This document shows positions 9,501-17,700 of a DNA stretch of 64,000 nucleotides, piece after piece. Made by a program: the position numbers and the translations under genes. Below the pieces are notes generated by a model. It was given only the letters and a program-made list of their open reading frames with translations. It was not told where the DNA came from and ran no database searches. Source of the stretch: Hahella sp. CCB-MM4 (lineage in GTDB: Bacteria; Pseudomonadota; Gammaproteobacteria; Pseudomonadales; Oleiphilaceae); assembly GCF_002260525.1 (NCBI RefSeq), contig NZ_MRYI01000005.1:1-64000 (forward strand). Direction: 5' to 3'. Positions within the stretch are counted from its first letter, which is position 1. The number at the start of each line of letters is the position of its first letter.

Positions 9501-10310
9501 ATGAACGACTTCACAGTGGGTCAAGACCATGTCTGTGGAATCAGTGCAGAAAAAGCCATGTGCCTCGGAAGCGGCCTTAACGAACCCGAAGTCCTCAACA
9601 TTCCACAGGGAATTGTGACTCCCAAGGAAATTGGCGCAGGCCGCCATCACAATTGTGTGTGGGGCGAAAGCGGCATGCATTGTTGGGGCAAAGCAGACTC
9701 AAATCTGAGCTATCCGTCAGATCTAAGCGACGTCACCAGTATAAAAGCCGCAACCTACCAGACCTGCGCAATCGATAACGGAACTGTCAGATGCTGGGGA
9801 AGTAACCAGTACGGATTGTTGAACGTACCTTCGAATCTTGCCAGCCCCACTCTACTGGCTGCAGGCACAGCGCATAACTGTGTGATTGATGGTGACCATG
9901 CCGTTTGCTGGGGAGATAACCGCTATGGACAGGCGAACTCTCACTATGGTCTGGTTAATCCACGGGCAATCGCTGTCGGAGGTGTTTATCCCAACACATC
10001 AGAAACCGGCCATAGCTGCGTTGCGGATGACAATGGAGTCGAGTGCTGGGGTTCCAACAACCTTGGTGTGCTTGATGCACCCTACGGGCTCAATGATGTG
10101 GTTGATCTTCACGCCGGATGGGGCACCTCATGCGCCCTAAGGACTAACGGCCAAATAGTCTGCTGGGGTGATTATATTAATTCTACAAGCGTACAAACCA
10201 TTAACATTGGATCAGTCTCGGAGATTGAAGGGTATAACAGTAAAGTCTGCGCCCGAAACTCACGAGAGCTGAAATGCACGGATCACAGTGGAGCTTTGCT
10301 GCTGAACTAG
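6591..10310 (+). CDS. Large secreted multidomain protein: 2 MAM-like, TSP3 repeats, RCC1-like propeller
   Basis: A 1239-residue exported protein. The open frame extends upstream to 6498, but the ATG at 6591 begins a typical signal peptide (MDLKYLLLTSSMLLNISGQASA) and has AGGGA upstream. Order of domains: MAM-like jelly roll (about 25-185), cadherin/Ig-like spacer of the putative-Ig type (about 190-280), second MAM-like domain (about 285-445), and an Asp-rich block of thrombospondin type 3 calcium-binding repeats (about 450-700; DSDGDG, DDDNDG, AFPLDPTE). About 13-15 RCC1-like blades end the protein, each with a C-V..G.V.CWG signature and paired cysteines. Likely surface-bound or released, with calcium-stabilised stalk; ligand unknown. 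No anchor or secretion tag is visible at the C-terminus. Confidence 0.85.
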   Translation: MDLKYLLLTSSMLLNISGQASASSLLYSDDFESGPGNWSNVSVDDNKDWSRLSGMTSSVSTGPSSGADGSQYYMYLETSSGSAYSAGDTAILMSPGISTNDDVRLQFQYHMYGVQIGTLSVDVLNNGNWTNDVWTLSGQQQTSETESYRSVDLNLSEYNVSQIRFRATAVGGYRGDIAIDNVEISTLASSPVAPSFDHTPLVGPDAISGKPYQSSIATYASDANGDPLTFSKESGADWLTVAQDGTLSGTPEAGSAGKYEFLVAAFDGYWKTAVTLIVNVVDGPLSATDFEADFGDWNNVTTGDNQNWTRQTSGTPSSGTGPTGGADGSSYYAYLETSSGSAYSAGDSAILLGPTVNGSNLHLQFDYHMYGANTGTLFVDTLVDGSWIENVWSISGQQQTSNSAAYAAADVDLSSYNTSQVRLRAVAAGGYMGDIAVDNLKIIQIDPNTHDADSDGVVDALDQCPQTPDTETADSTGCSGSQRDSDADGVLDINDAFPFDPTEWSDLDGDGIGDNADTDDDGDNVPDVDDAFPNDPAEWVDTDNDGQGNNADSDDDNDGVDDSSDAFPLDASESVDSDADGIGNNADMDDDNDDVNDTEDAFPLDPTESVDTDQDGIGNNADMDDDGDGLSDIDEASIYNTDPLNRDSDNDGMDDGWELKYGLDPGIFDSDGDLDADGYSNLEEFQYDSDPTNSNSIPVELIDSLSLGNNASCAIVNNKITCWGLSTQYAIPTTLTAPKVVTTGNRVYCALQDMKVTCWGDDYPTLTLDVQSNPIINAVSISMATLANTLCAITDIDTIECRGYDGYSLANPLLSITHLKQVDMFQYHACAHNGVNVECWGRNDSFQSDVPSDIGTPAEVAVGGLHTCVLQTDGQVRCWGNNDQGQTDVPSDLVNIVSIDAGYYHTCAVNDIGQTRCWGGNSSGQLDIPANLEPIALIHSGPYNNCATTIKGTYVCWGSNNYGQSAIWYKMNDFTVGQDHVCGISAEKAMCLGSGLNEPEVLNIPQGIVTPKEIGAGRHHNCVWGESGMHCWGKADSNLSYPSDLSDVTSIKAATYQTCAIDNGTVRCWGSNQYGLLNVPSNLASPTLLAAGTAHNCVIDGDHAVCWGDNRYGQANSHYGLVNPRAIAVGGVYPNTSETGHSCVADDNGVECWGSNNLGVLDAPYGLNDVVDLHAGWGTSCALRTNGQIVCWGDYINSTSVQTINIGSVSEIEGYNSKVCARNSRELKCTDHSGALLLN
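6670..7150 (+). repeat. First copy of an internal MAM-domain duplication
   Basis: This segment and 7456-7922 encode clearly paralogous MAM-like domains. Both contain YLETSSGSAYSAGD, the sequence H-MYG followed by GTL-VD, WSISGQQQTS or WTLSGQQQTS, and a GGY-GDIA-DN ending. DNA identity is high over these stretches, so the duplication is intragenic and fairly recent. Confidence 0.75.
7456..7922 (+). repeat. Second copy of the internal MAM-domain duplication
   Basis: Paralogous to 6670-7150, separated from it by an Ig-like spacer. Shares the same tryptophan, cysteine-free core and calcium-type acidic positions at the protein level. Confidence 0.75.
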
Positions 10311-10348
10311 AAGACATTCAGCTGTATTAAAAGACATGCAACTGTATT
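10311..10348. repeat. Short 20-base-period direct repeat
   Basis: AAGACATTCAGCTGTATT at 10311-10328 is repeated at 10331-10348 with two mismatches, directly after the stop codon of the secreted-protein gene. No function is apparent. Confidence 0.6.
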
Positions 10349-10374
10349 CATTTGAAAGAACTTCACCATAAAAA

Positions 10375-10398
10375 AAGGAGCGGGATTTCCCGCTCCTT
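10375..10398 (-). terminator. Intrinsic terminator of the EF-G-like gene
   Basis: AAGGAGCGGG (10375-10384), loop ATTT, CCCGCTCCTT (10389-10398) form a perfect 10-base-pair stem. On the minus strand it is followed by a T run (plus-strand A run at 10369-10376), so it terminates the EF-G-like transcript. It lies between two convergent genes. Confidence 0.85.
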
Positions 10399-10411
10399 GA
10401 TCACTCAAAAG

Positions 10412-12451
10412 CTACCCTGCTTTCTTGGAAGCAATGATTTCGGACACAGGTACGTAACGGTCAAAAACCATTGAGTAGTTTGCGCGGCCGGCAGTTAACG
10501 TCCGCAAGTCTCCGATATATCCAAACATCTCAGATAACGGAACTTCCGCAGCGATCACCGCAGTTTCTCCCCTGATCGTCTGCTGCACGATAGATCCACG
10601 ACGACGCATAAGATCACCGATGCAGTCACCAACATGCTCCTGGGGTGAAACCACTTCCACCGCCATCAAAGGCTCCAACAGTGTCGGCTTTGCCAGCCTG
10701 GCAGCTTCCTTAAAGGCTTCTCGGCCTGCAATGCTGAACGCAAGCTGGGAAGAATCCTGAGCGTGGAATGCACCATCCAACAGAACAGCTTTGAATCCAC
10801 CCGACGGATAGCCTCTCAGCATTCCATTCATTGCAGCCATACGAATACCTTCTTCCACCGATGGAATATATTCCCTGGGTATCGCAGCACCAACGATCTG
10901 GCTCTCGAACTCTATGTCATCACCTTCAAGTGGCTCAAAACGCAGAGTAACCTGGGCATATTGTCCGGCTCCGCCTTTCTGCTTCTTGTGGAGATATTTC
11001 ACCTCAACCATCTCCGTCAATGTTTCCCTATAAGCCACCTGTGGCCGACCAACATTGACATCGATGCCGAAGTCCGTTTTCAGGCGATCCACCACAATTT
11101 CCAGATGCAACTCTCCCATTCCTGATACGAGCGTCTCACCGTCACTTCCTGCTCCGAGCCTTAAACTGGGATCTTCATTGACGATGCTTCTCAAGGCATC
11201 CGACATACGGTCATAATCCTGCCTGGTTTTCGGCTCAAGCACGATATCCATCACCGGCTCAGGTGCACTGATACGCTCAAGTATCATCGGTTGTTCAGCG
11301 GCACAGAGCGTGTCGCCCGTCATAGTATGTTTGAGCCCAACCAAAGCAACGATATCGCCGGCACTGATCCGATCCTTAGCTACTTTGCGATCTGCCTGCA
11401 TCTCGTATATCCGACTTATACGTTCATAGCTATTGGAACAGCTATTTAGTACCCGGGATCCGGCCTCCAACGAGCCACGATAGACACGAACGAAAGTTAA
11501 TGCTCCATGCTTGTCATTCACGACCTTGAATGCCAAAGCAGCAAATGCACCAGCTTCCTCGGACTCGATAATGAGTTCACCATCATTCGTATCCATACCC
11601 ACTGTGCCTTTAACATCCTGTGGCGATGGCAGATAGTCCACTACAGCGTCCAACAGCATCTGTACACCAACATTCTTAAACGCCGAAGCACAGAACACCG
11701 GGACGAAGCTGCCAGCAAGCGTACCAAGACGGATCAATCGTCCAACTTCCGCAGCATCCAATGGCTCACCTTCGAGCCAGGACGCCATGATCTCATCATC
11801 CAATTCAACGATGCGTTCTTCCAACAGAGCACGATAATGCAGGGCCGATTCCAGGTAATCACCGGATATCTCCTCAGAGAGGTATTCCCAACCATCTTCA
11901 CTGCTCCATCTGTGCAGCGTCATGTTCACAAGATCAATCAAGCCAACAAAGAGATCTTCTTCAAAGACCGGCAATTGCAACACCAACGGTAAAGCACCAA
12001 GGCGGTTGCGTATCATGTCGATCACTCTCAGATAGTCTGCTCCCACACGATCCATTTTATTGACCACACAGATCCGCGGTACGTGATACTTGTCAGCCAG
12101 ACGCCAATTGGTTTCGGACTGAGGCTCTACGCCTGCGACCGAATCAAATACCACCACCGCACCATCCAAAACTCTTAAAGAACGATTAACCTCGATGTTG
12201 AAATCAATATGCCCCGGAGTATCAATAATGTTGATACGATGATCGCGCCACCCCACGGTGACAGCCGCACTGGCTATCGTGATGCCACGTTCTCGCTCCT
12301 GAACCATATAGTCGGTTACCGCATTCCCATGATGAACCTCACCGACTTTATGATGAGTACCAGTGAAATACAGCAGACGTTCAGTCAACGTCGTTTTACC
12401 CGCGTCTACGTGTGCAACAATTCCAATATTTCTTAACTTTTGAAGTTTCAT
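10412..12451 (-). CDS. fusA: Elongation factor G-like translational GTPase, solitary paralogue
   Basis: A 679-residue ribosomal translocase-type GTPase. All G motifs are present: AHVDAGKTT (P loop), RGITI (switch I), DTPGH (switch II), NKMD and the CASAFKN G5 region. Domains II-V follow, including GMGELHLEI and the domain IV block with YRET. EF-G catalyses tRNA-mRNA translocation and, with RRF, ribosome recycling; diverged paralogues may do only one job or protect ribosomes. The frame opens at 12517, but CAGAGG 7 bases before the ATG at 12451 fixes this start. It is not in a str operon (no rpsL, rpsG or tuf nearby), so it is probably a second EF-G. Its upstream region looks like an attenuator. 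Confidence 0.85.
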   Translation of the reverse strand: MKLQKLRNIGIVAHVDAGKTTLTERLLYFTGTHHKVGEVHHGNAVTDYMVQERERGITIASAAVTVGWRDHRINIIDTPGHIDFNIEVNRSLRVLDGAVVVFDSVAGVEPQSETNWRLADKYHVPRICVVNKMDRVGADYLRVIDMIRNRLGALPLVLQLPVFEEDLFVGLIDLVNMTLHRWSSEDGWEYLSEEISGDYLESALHYRALLEERIVELDDEIMASWLEGEPLDAAEVGRLIRLGTLAGSFVPVFCASAFKNVGVQMLLDAVVDYLPSPQDVKGTVGMDTNDGELIIESEEAGAFAALAFKVVNDKHGALTFVRVYRGSLEAGSRVLNSCSNSYERISRIYEMQADRKVAKDRISAGDIVALVGLKHTMTGDTLCAAEQPMILERISAPEPVMDIVLEPKTRQDYDRMSDALRSIVNEDPSLRLGAGSDGETLVSGMGELHLEIVVDRLKTDFGIDVNVGRPQVAYRETLTEMVEVKYLHKKQKGGAGQYAQVTLRFEPLEGDDIEFESQIVGAAIPREYIPSVEEGIRMAAMNGMLRGYPSGGFKAVLLDGAFHAQDSSQLAFSIAGREAFKEAARLAKPTLLEPLMAVEVVSPQEHVGDCIGDLMRRRGSIVQQTIRGETAVIAAEVPLSEMFGYIGDLRTLTAGRANYSMVFDRYVPVSEIIASKKAG

Positions 12452-12516
12452 AACAAACCTCTGAAAACCTGATATATGAATTCCAAACAGGTTCCTTAGC
12501 CCTGTCGGAAATTTCA

Positions 12517-12545
12517 CTCCCAGGGCACCAGAGGTGTCATGGGAG
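12517..12545 (-). promoter_or_regulatory. Hairpin in the 5' leader of the EF-G-like gene
   Basis: CTCCCA (12517-12522) pairs with TGGGAG (12540-12545), and an inner CACC pairs with GGTG. It lies about 65 bases before the EF-G-like start codon, has no T run, and so is not a terminator. It may affect mRNA stability or translation. Confidence 0.45.
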
Positions 12546-12547
12546 CA

Positions 12548-12703
12548 TTATGTGGTTTCCCGATCTTTTGATCTGCCGCATAGATCCTGCGTTACGCTTT
12601 GAAGATTCCATGGGAGAGAAAATGCAGCACCAAGGGATAGGCACGAGAACTCCGGCCCTTGGGCAGGGACTATTGCGGCGATGTACTTGTCATACGTTCT
12701 CAT
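12548..12703 (-). CDS. Doubtful 51-residue upstream frame in the EF-G-like leader
   Basis: A 51-codon frame starting MRTYDKYIAAIVPA between the intrinsic terminator at 12764-12793 and the hairpin at 12517-12545, on the same strand as the EF-G-like gene. It has no good Shine-Dalgarno sequence and no known motif. It may be a second leader peptide or not translated at all. Confidence 0.2.
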   Translation of the reverse strand: MRTYDKYIAAIVPAQGPEFSCLSLGAAFSLPWNLQSVTQDLCGRSKDRETT

Positions 12704-12763
12704 GGTGTAACCCGTTAGTGCTTCGTCTGTTAGAGTCAATTACTCAAGGGGTTATAAACGAAA

Positions 12764-12793
12764 AAACCCCGATAGGGTGACCTACCGGGGTTT
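12764..12793 (-). terminator. Intrinsic terminator inside the EF-G-like leader (attenuator)
   Basis: AAACCCCG (12764-12771) and CGGGGTTT (12786-12793) plus inner TAGG/CCTA form a stem of about 12 base pairs with one mismatch. On the minus strand it ends in six or more T residues (plus-strand A run at 12761-12766). Lying upstream of, and pointing toward, the EF-G-like gene, it would stop transcription before that gene unless bypassed. Confidence 0.75.
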
Positions 12794-12805
12794 CCTGATG
12801 CTTAC

Positions 12806-12838
12806 CGGAGGCCACTAAGCCTCCGTTGTAGCGAAGGC
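12806..12838 (-). promoter_or_regulatory. Mutually exclusive hairpin segments 1:2 and 2:3 before the leader terminator
   Basis: In minus-strand RNA order: GCCUUCG (12838-12832), CGGAGGC (12825-12819), GCCUCCG (12812-12806). Segment 2 can pair with segment 1 (six Watson-Crick pairs plus one G-U) or perfectly with segment 3, but not both. Segment 1 overlaps the stop codon of the leader peptide, so a ribosome at the end of that peptide would block it. This is the arrangement expected of ribosome-controlled attenuation. Confidence 0.55.
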
Positions 12839-12927
12839 TATCTTTTCAAAACCAGAATACATGCGCTGTCGCGAGCGACTAAAATTGCTGCAACATTGCG
12901 TTTTGTGTTTGCTGTATTCAGGTTCAT
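12838..12927 (-). CDS. Leader peptide of 29 residues upstream of the EF-G-like gene
   Basis: The minus strand encodes MNLNTANTKRNVAAILVARD, followed by SACILVLKR and a TAG stop at 12838. An in-frame ATG at 12942 would add five residues (MKTKA). The peptide ends in a cluster of Ile, Leu and Val codons and its stop codon abuts pairing segment 1. It is too short for standard gene calls. Position, codon bias at the end and the following hairpins support a regulatory leader peptide. The Shine-Dalgarno (GAAGG) is close to the ATG and weak, so translation is not proven. Confidence 0.5.
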   Translation of the reverse strand: MNLNTANTKRNVAAILVARDSACILVLKR

Positions 12928-12967
12928 GGCCTTCGTCTTCATCTAAACTTGATCATTAAGTGCGCGG

Positions 12968-12996
12968 ATACTAACAGGCAATTAGACGTGAATCAA
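12968..12996 (-). promoter_or_regulatory. Sigma-70-type promoter for the leader and EF-G-like gene
   Basis: On the minus strand, TTGATT (12996-12991) and TAGTAT (12973-12968) are separated by exactly 17 bases. The predicted transcription start lies about 15-20 bases before the ATG at 12942. Each box matches 4 of 6 consensus bases. Confidence 0.45.
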
Positions 12997-13180
12997 CCAG
13001 CGCCTTTCCACAAATAAACATCGTGTATCATCCACACATACCTTTCCATAGAGCCAGAGTTTTCGTCGATTTTTCTTTTATAAGTTACCCTGGATGCAAG
13101 AGTCACCCTGGACGCAAGAGTAACCCCGCATCCAGGATAACTGGGCCAACTAGGATTGGTCTCAACGGATCCCGATAACG

Positions 13181-14710
13181 TTATTTAACCGCCCCATACC
13201 AAGTTGTCGTGAATTCCGGCCAATCACCAATGGTCAGGATTTCCTCCGGCGGCAGCATGATGGTGTTCTTTTCCTCTTCCGTCCATACCTTGCTTTGGGC
13301 CTGGTGACAGGTCTGGCAGGCGGAAAGGTCGGTGCCCCACTGCTTGCGCTTCAGGAAGAAATTAAGGGGATCATCTGACGGGTCATCATTGGCATACAGA
13401 TCCGCAATAGCCTGGAGATTGTTCACCCGGTGATTCACGGCATCGTGGCCGTAATCCCACTCCGCATAGTTCTCAAAGTACGGCATCCAGGACAACAGTG
13501 TACCTGCGAACTCCACTTCTCCAGCCTTCAGCAGATAATCCACCCAACCCAGGTTGAATCCCAGTGCGTTAAAGCTGAAGCGCGGTTTATTATGGCAGGT
13601 GCGCAGATCATCCCGGCTCAGGCATAAATCGATGGTGTCGGTCCAGACGTCATAACCTTCCAGAAAATTCTCAGGGCTCTGAAAGAAGTCCACACCCAGC
13701 GTAAACGCATGGAACGGCATATTGATATCGTAGGTCCAGATACGGTGCTCATCGTCAATACGGGAAGCCGCCTCGCTATCATGATTCAGTGTGGCCAGCC
13801 ATTTACGATGGATCGCGGAGAAACCTCCCAGGATGGAACCTAACCGGAATCTGACATTGTTTTCAGGATCCACCTCCCAGGCCTGTTCAATGGCTTTTGC
13901 CAGATCGATGGTATGCGCGGCAAACCAAGCTCCCAGGATACTGTTATACAGCACTGTAGGATCTTCATAATCCGTTTCACCGCCATTCCAGGTATTGACT
14001 GCAGTAATTCCAAAGGAGGTAAAAGCGTTATTCGGCTGCGCGACGAAATCCTCCATGAGTTTATCCGCAGCGATATAGCGGTTCTCCTCATGGTAGTTAA
14101 AGGTCTCAATAAAATAATCGTACGCCGGGTGGTCGGATTCATCCGCGACAGGCTCGCCGCCTTTGCGTTTTAGTTTATCCAGTTTCCTGTTCAGCTTAGT
14201 CAGCGCTTTTCCTACCCAGCGATCACCGCCACCGAGATCCTCAATCCGGTTGAAGAAGTACAGGGCAATAATCGAGTGTTCCACTGATTTTCCGCTGACC
14301 GGCCGAATCAGTAACGACTGACGTGCGTGGTATGCCGCCAGAAAGTTGGTCAGCAGAAGGTCATCCGGATGATTCAGATATACCGTAAGAATGGCTTTTT
14401 CAAAGTTGCTGATGTCTGGTTGCGTTGCATGGGGCAGCCAGGTTTCATAGGCTGTCAGAGGGTCCACTTCCTCTGCCGAGCCCTCTGGGATTCCCTGTTG
14501 CTGCATTTGAATATCCAGTCGCTCCTGAAAATAATTAACAATGGCAGGATGCTGCCTGAAGCGGGAGAGGGTTTTGAAGTCCACCCCGAGTTCGTGTTGC
14601 AGGGTGAGGTCCGATGCCAGTGCATCCGGGTTCAAGTCCGGCGCGGCCTGGGTTATTCCGGCGATGGTCAGCAGGCTCCCCAGCAGAGCTGCTCTGCATA
14701 TCTGAATCAT
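13181..14710 (-). CDS. Secreted protein with one CXXCH heme-binding motif
   Basis: A 509-residue protein with a Sec signal peptide (hydrophobic to about residue 22, cleavage near TQA-A) and AGGAGA 5 bases before the ATG. Most of the chain is helical and unfamiliar. Near residue 470 the sequence SACQTCHQA contains one CXXCH, the covalent attachment site for heme c, so the mature protein is probably a periplasmic cytochrome-like protein. No partner Met or His ligand can be assigned with confidence. It lies 50 bases downstream of the PKS gene on the same strand and is likely cotranscribed, which suggests a role in the polyketide pathway, for example redox tailoring. Confidence 0.65.
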   Translation of the reverse strand: MIQICRAALLGSLLTIAGITQAAPDLNPDALASDLTLQHELGVDFKTLSRFRQHPAIVNYFQERLDIQMQQQGIPEGSAEEVDPLTAYETWLPHATQPDISNFEKAILTVYLNHPDDLLLTNFLAAYHARQSLLIRPVSGKSVEHSIIALYFFNRIEDLGGGDRWVGKALTKLNRKLDKLKRKGGEPVADESDHPAYDYFIETFNYHEENRYIAADKLMEDFVAQPNNAFTSFGITAVNTWNGGETDYEDPTVLYNSILGAWFAAHTIDLAKAIEQAWEVDPENNVRFRLGSILGGFSAIHRKWLATLNHDSEAASRIDDEHRIWTYDINMPFHAFTLGVDFFQSPENFLEGYDVWTDTIDLCLSRDDLRTCHNKPRFSFNALGFNLGWVDYLLKAGEVEFAGTLLSWMPYFENYAEWDYGHDAVNHRVNNLQAIADLYANDDPSDDPLNFFLKRKQWGTDLSACQTCHQAQSKVWTEEEKNTIMLPPEEILTIGDWPEFTTTWYGAVK

Positions 14711-14760
14711 ATAATTCTCCTGAATATTAAAGTTGATCTGTTGTTTTCCCGTTCCCTGTG

Positions 14761-17700
14761 TCAGCTCTTTGCCAGTGCTTCCAGGGTTTCTTCTGATGCC
14801 GGGGACAAGCCGGTGGAATCCTGACCCACTCTGTTCACCCCAGTGCTTTTTTCTGCCTGTTGAATCTGCTCCGACAAATCCCGTCGAGGGATGTCCGACA
14901 GTTTTTTCAGTACGGATTCCGCCTCCTGCAACAAGCGTTCGACAGTGTCGTCAGTGAAGGTATTGCGGTAGTAATAGCAGGCAAGACTCATCTCCCCTTC
15001 CGTCAGCCGTCCATTGATGTAGAACTCGTGCTGATGAACTTCGGGATCTTCAATAAACGGCTCTGGTGTATGCCCAGGTCCCTCCGGAGCCACCTTCAAC
15101 CAATCGCCAGCGGCTTCGTATTTCATGAAGTCACAATTGATCTCCACTTGGGGCATCAGGTCGTTGTCGATTTGCTTCTGCACCTCAGGATCTGCGTGCA
15201 GATATTTGAGTGCTTTCAGACCTACGCCCGCATTGGGAAGATTCAGACGTTGTTCACTCAGACTGACGAGTTGCTCTGTGATGGACAGATTGGGATCCAG
15301 ATCAAACAGAATTGAAGAGGTTTCATTGATCTGCCCGAATAACTCTGGAATCTCAACGTTTTCAATGACGTTGTGGCGCGCATGGATAACCAGATCAGCC
15401 CATAGTTGATCGGATTGCGTACGCTGATTAAAGGCACGCATCACCGCATAGACCGTGATATCTGTGAGCTCGAAAGCCTTATCCCGACATAGGTTCAGCA
15501 ACCCTCGGGTGGTCTCCCGGTCCAGAGTAATCAATCTGAAATCCTTATGCTCAGGTTGCCTTTCCTCCACTACCGGGTAGTCCGATTCGAAGAGGGTTTC
15601 TTGCGCCTGGTTCATTTTATCCAACCAGTAATCCAACTGGTCCGCAGCCGTGGTATTGGCAAACTGGTGGATACTCTTATTCCACTCCACCAATGAATGT
15701 CCCTTTGGCGGCATTGTCACGGCTTGCTTCCGACGTACCTGGTCGTATAGACGCTCAAGACCCTGAGCGAAGATCTTCATCGACATCCCGTCCGCGACAA
15801 AGTGATGGAACACCAACAGGAAACGGTGTGGATTAGCGGCATCAATCTGGTGATAAGCCAGCCGATACAACGGATCGCCAATCTCAAACTTCCATTGTTC
15901 ATGCAGGCCATAGTTGGTTTCCTGCATATGGGCCACGCCTTCTTCGTAGCCCAAACCACGCCAGTCATAGCGGGGAATGTGAAGCGTCGGTTGGGAAGGG
16001 GCGATTTGCTGTTTCCATTCAGCCTCGTTATCCCCCGGCCAACTTACCTGCAACCGACTCCCGTCGTGGTAGCTGAACAAAATCTTAAGAGCAGTTTCCA
16101 ACGCTGCCAGATCAAAACCGTCATCGGCAAACTCAATGAGCACGGAAACGTTGACGATGCGCTTTTTCTGCCGCATCCAATGAATCACTTTGGCGGTAAA
16201 TGGAAGTTCGCCCGTCAATTCATGACTGGTATTGATTTCTGGGTTCTGCGGGTCCCACATCAACAGGTCTTTTTCCACCTCTACCTGACCAGACAAGACC
16301 TCCAGTAGCGGCCCTTCCAGTATGGCTCCCGCCATTGCCTTGATCGTAGGATGCTGCATCACAATCGTGGACGGCATTTTGATTTTGAGCACGTGCTGTA
16401 GTTGATTACGGAAGTCCATCGCCATGAGCGAGTTCATGCCGTAGTCGAACACGTTCTGATGGATTTCAATGCCCTCAGCTGAATCAATCCCAAGGACATC
16501 CGCCAGCATGTCCTGGAGCTTTTTCCTCAGCATTAGTAACCGCTGTTTGGGGTCTGCTTTGGTCAGGGTTTCGATGAATCTGACCCTGTTATCCTGATTG
16601 TCCTGGGCAAAGAATCCGGCGAGCAAAGTCTTCTGTTCCGGTGCCGGATACTGGCGTGCGATCCGGCTCCAATCCAGATCGAACACTCCAGCCTGCACTA
16701 CCCGGTAGGTGAGCAGAAGTGACAGCGCCTGAATCCCCCGGTCGGTGTCCAAGGGGGTCATTCCTGCATCGCGCATACGCTGCTGGTCACGATCGTCCAG
16801 ATTGGCCGCCATTCCTGCGTCACTCCAGGGGCCCCAATTCACGCTCAGCGCAGGTAGCCCCAGCGAACGCCGATACTCTGCCAGGCCATCCATGAAAGCA
16901 TTGGCCGCCGCGTAGTTACTCTGCCCGGCCCAGCCCACCACGGAAGCAATGGAAGAAAAACAGACGAAAAAATCCAGATCGAGGTGCAGAGTCTGTTGAT
17001 GCAGGTTCCAGGCACCCAAGACCTTCGGCGCCAGCACCTTGTGAAATCTCTCCGTTGTCTGTTGTTGGATAACCCCGTCATCCAATACGCCCGCTGAGTG
17101 GAGAATACCCGCCAAGGGCTTCATACGGCTCTGCACCTGCTCAACAATGCCAGCCACATCCTCCGCAATGGATATGTCGCCCTGAATCACCTCCACCCGT
17201 ACTCCCTGCAACCGCGCCCTGGAAATTTTATCCATCGCGGCTTCTGAGGGAGCCCTGCGTCCGACCAGAACAATAGAACTGGCGCTCTCACGAACCAGCC
17301 ACTCCATCATTTCGAGACCGAGCCCACCTAATCCGCCGGTGATCAAGTAAGTTCCCCGATCATTCACCACCTGAGGTTCGATGCCTGCCACAGCAAAAGC
17401 AGGTTCGCCATTGAATACCAGAACCGGCACTGTGTTGGAGGGGAGTTCTTCCAGGAGTACGGAGTCCCTGGAAACAGGTATCGCCCAGGTATCAGGCAGT
17501 TTCAGTTCATCGTCCTGCATCAGTGAAGACACTTGATGCAACAATTCACAGACAAGCTCCGGTTGGCATTCCAACAACACAGACAGATCCAGCCGGTGAT
17601 AACTGATTTGCTTTTCCGCCAAGCGGCGACCAAGTAATGCCCCCGAACCATCCAGCGGGCGTAGCTGTACAAATCGCCCCAGCGGCTTGAGCACACGGAT

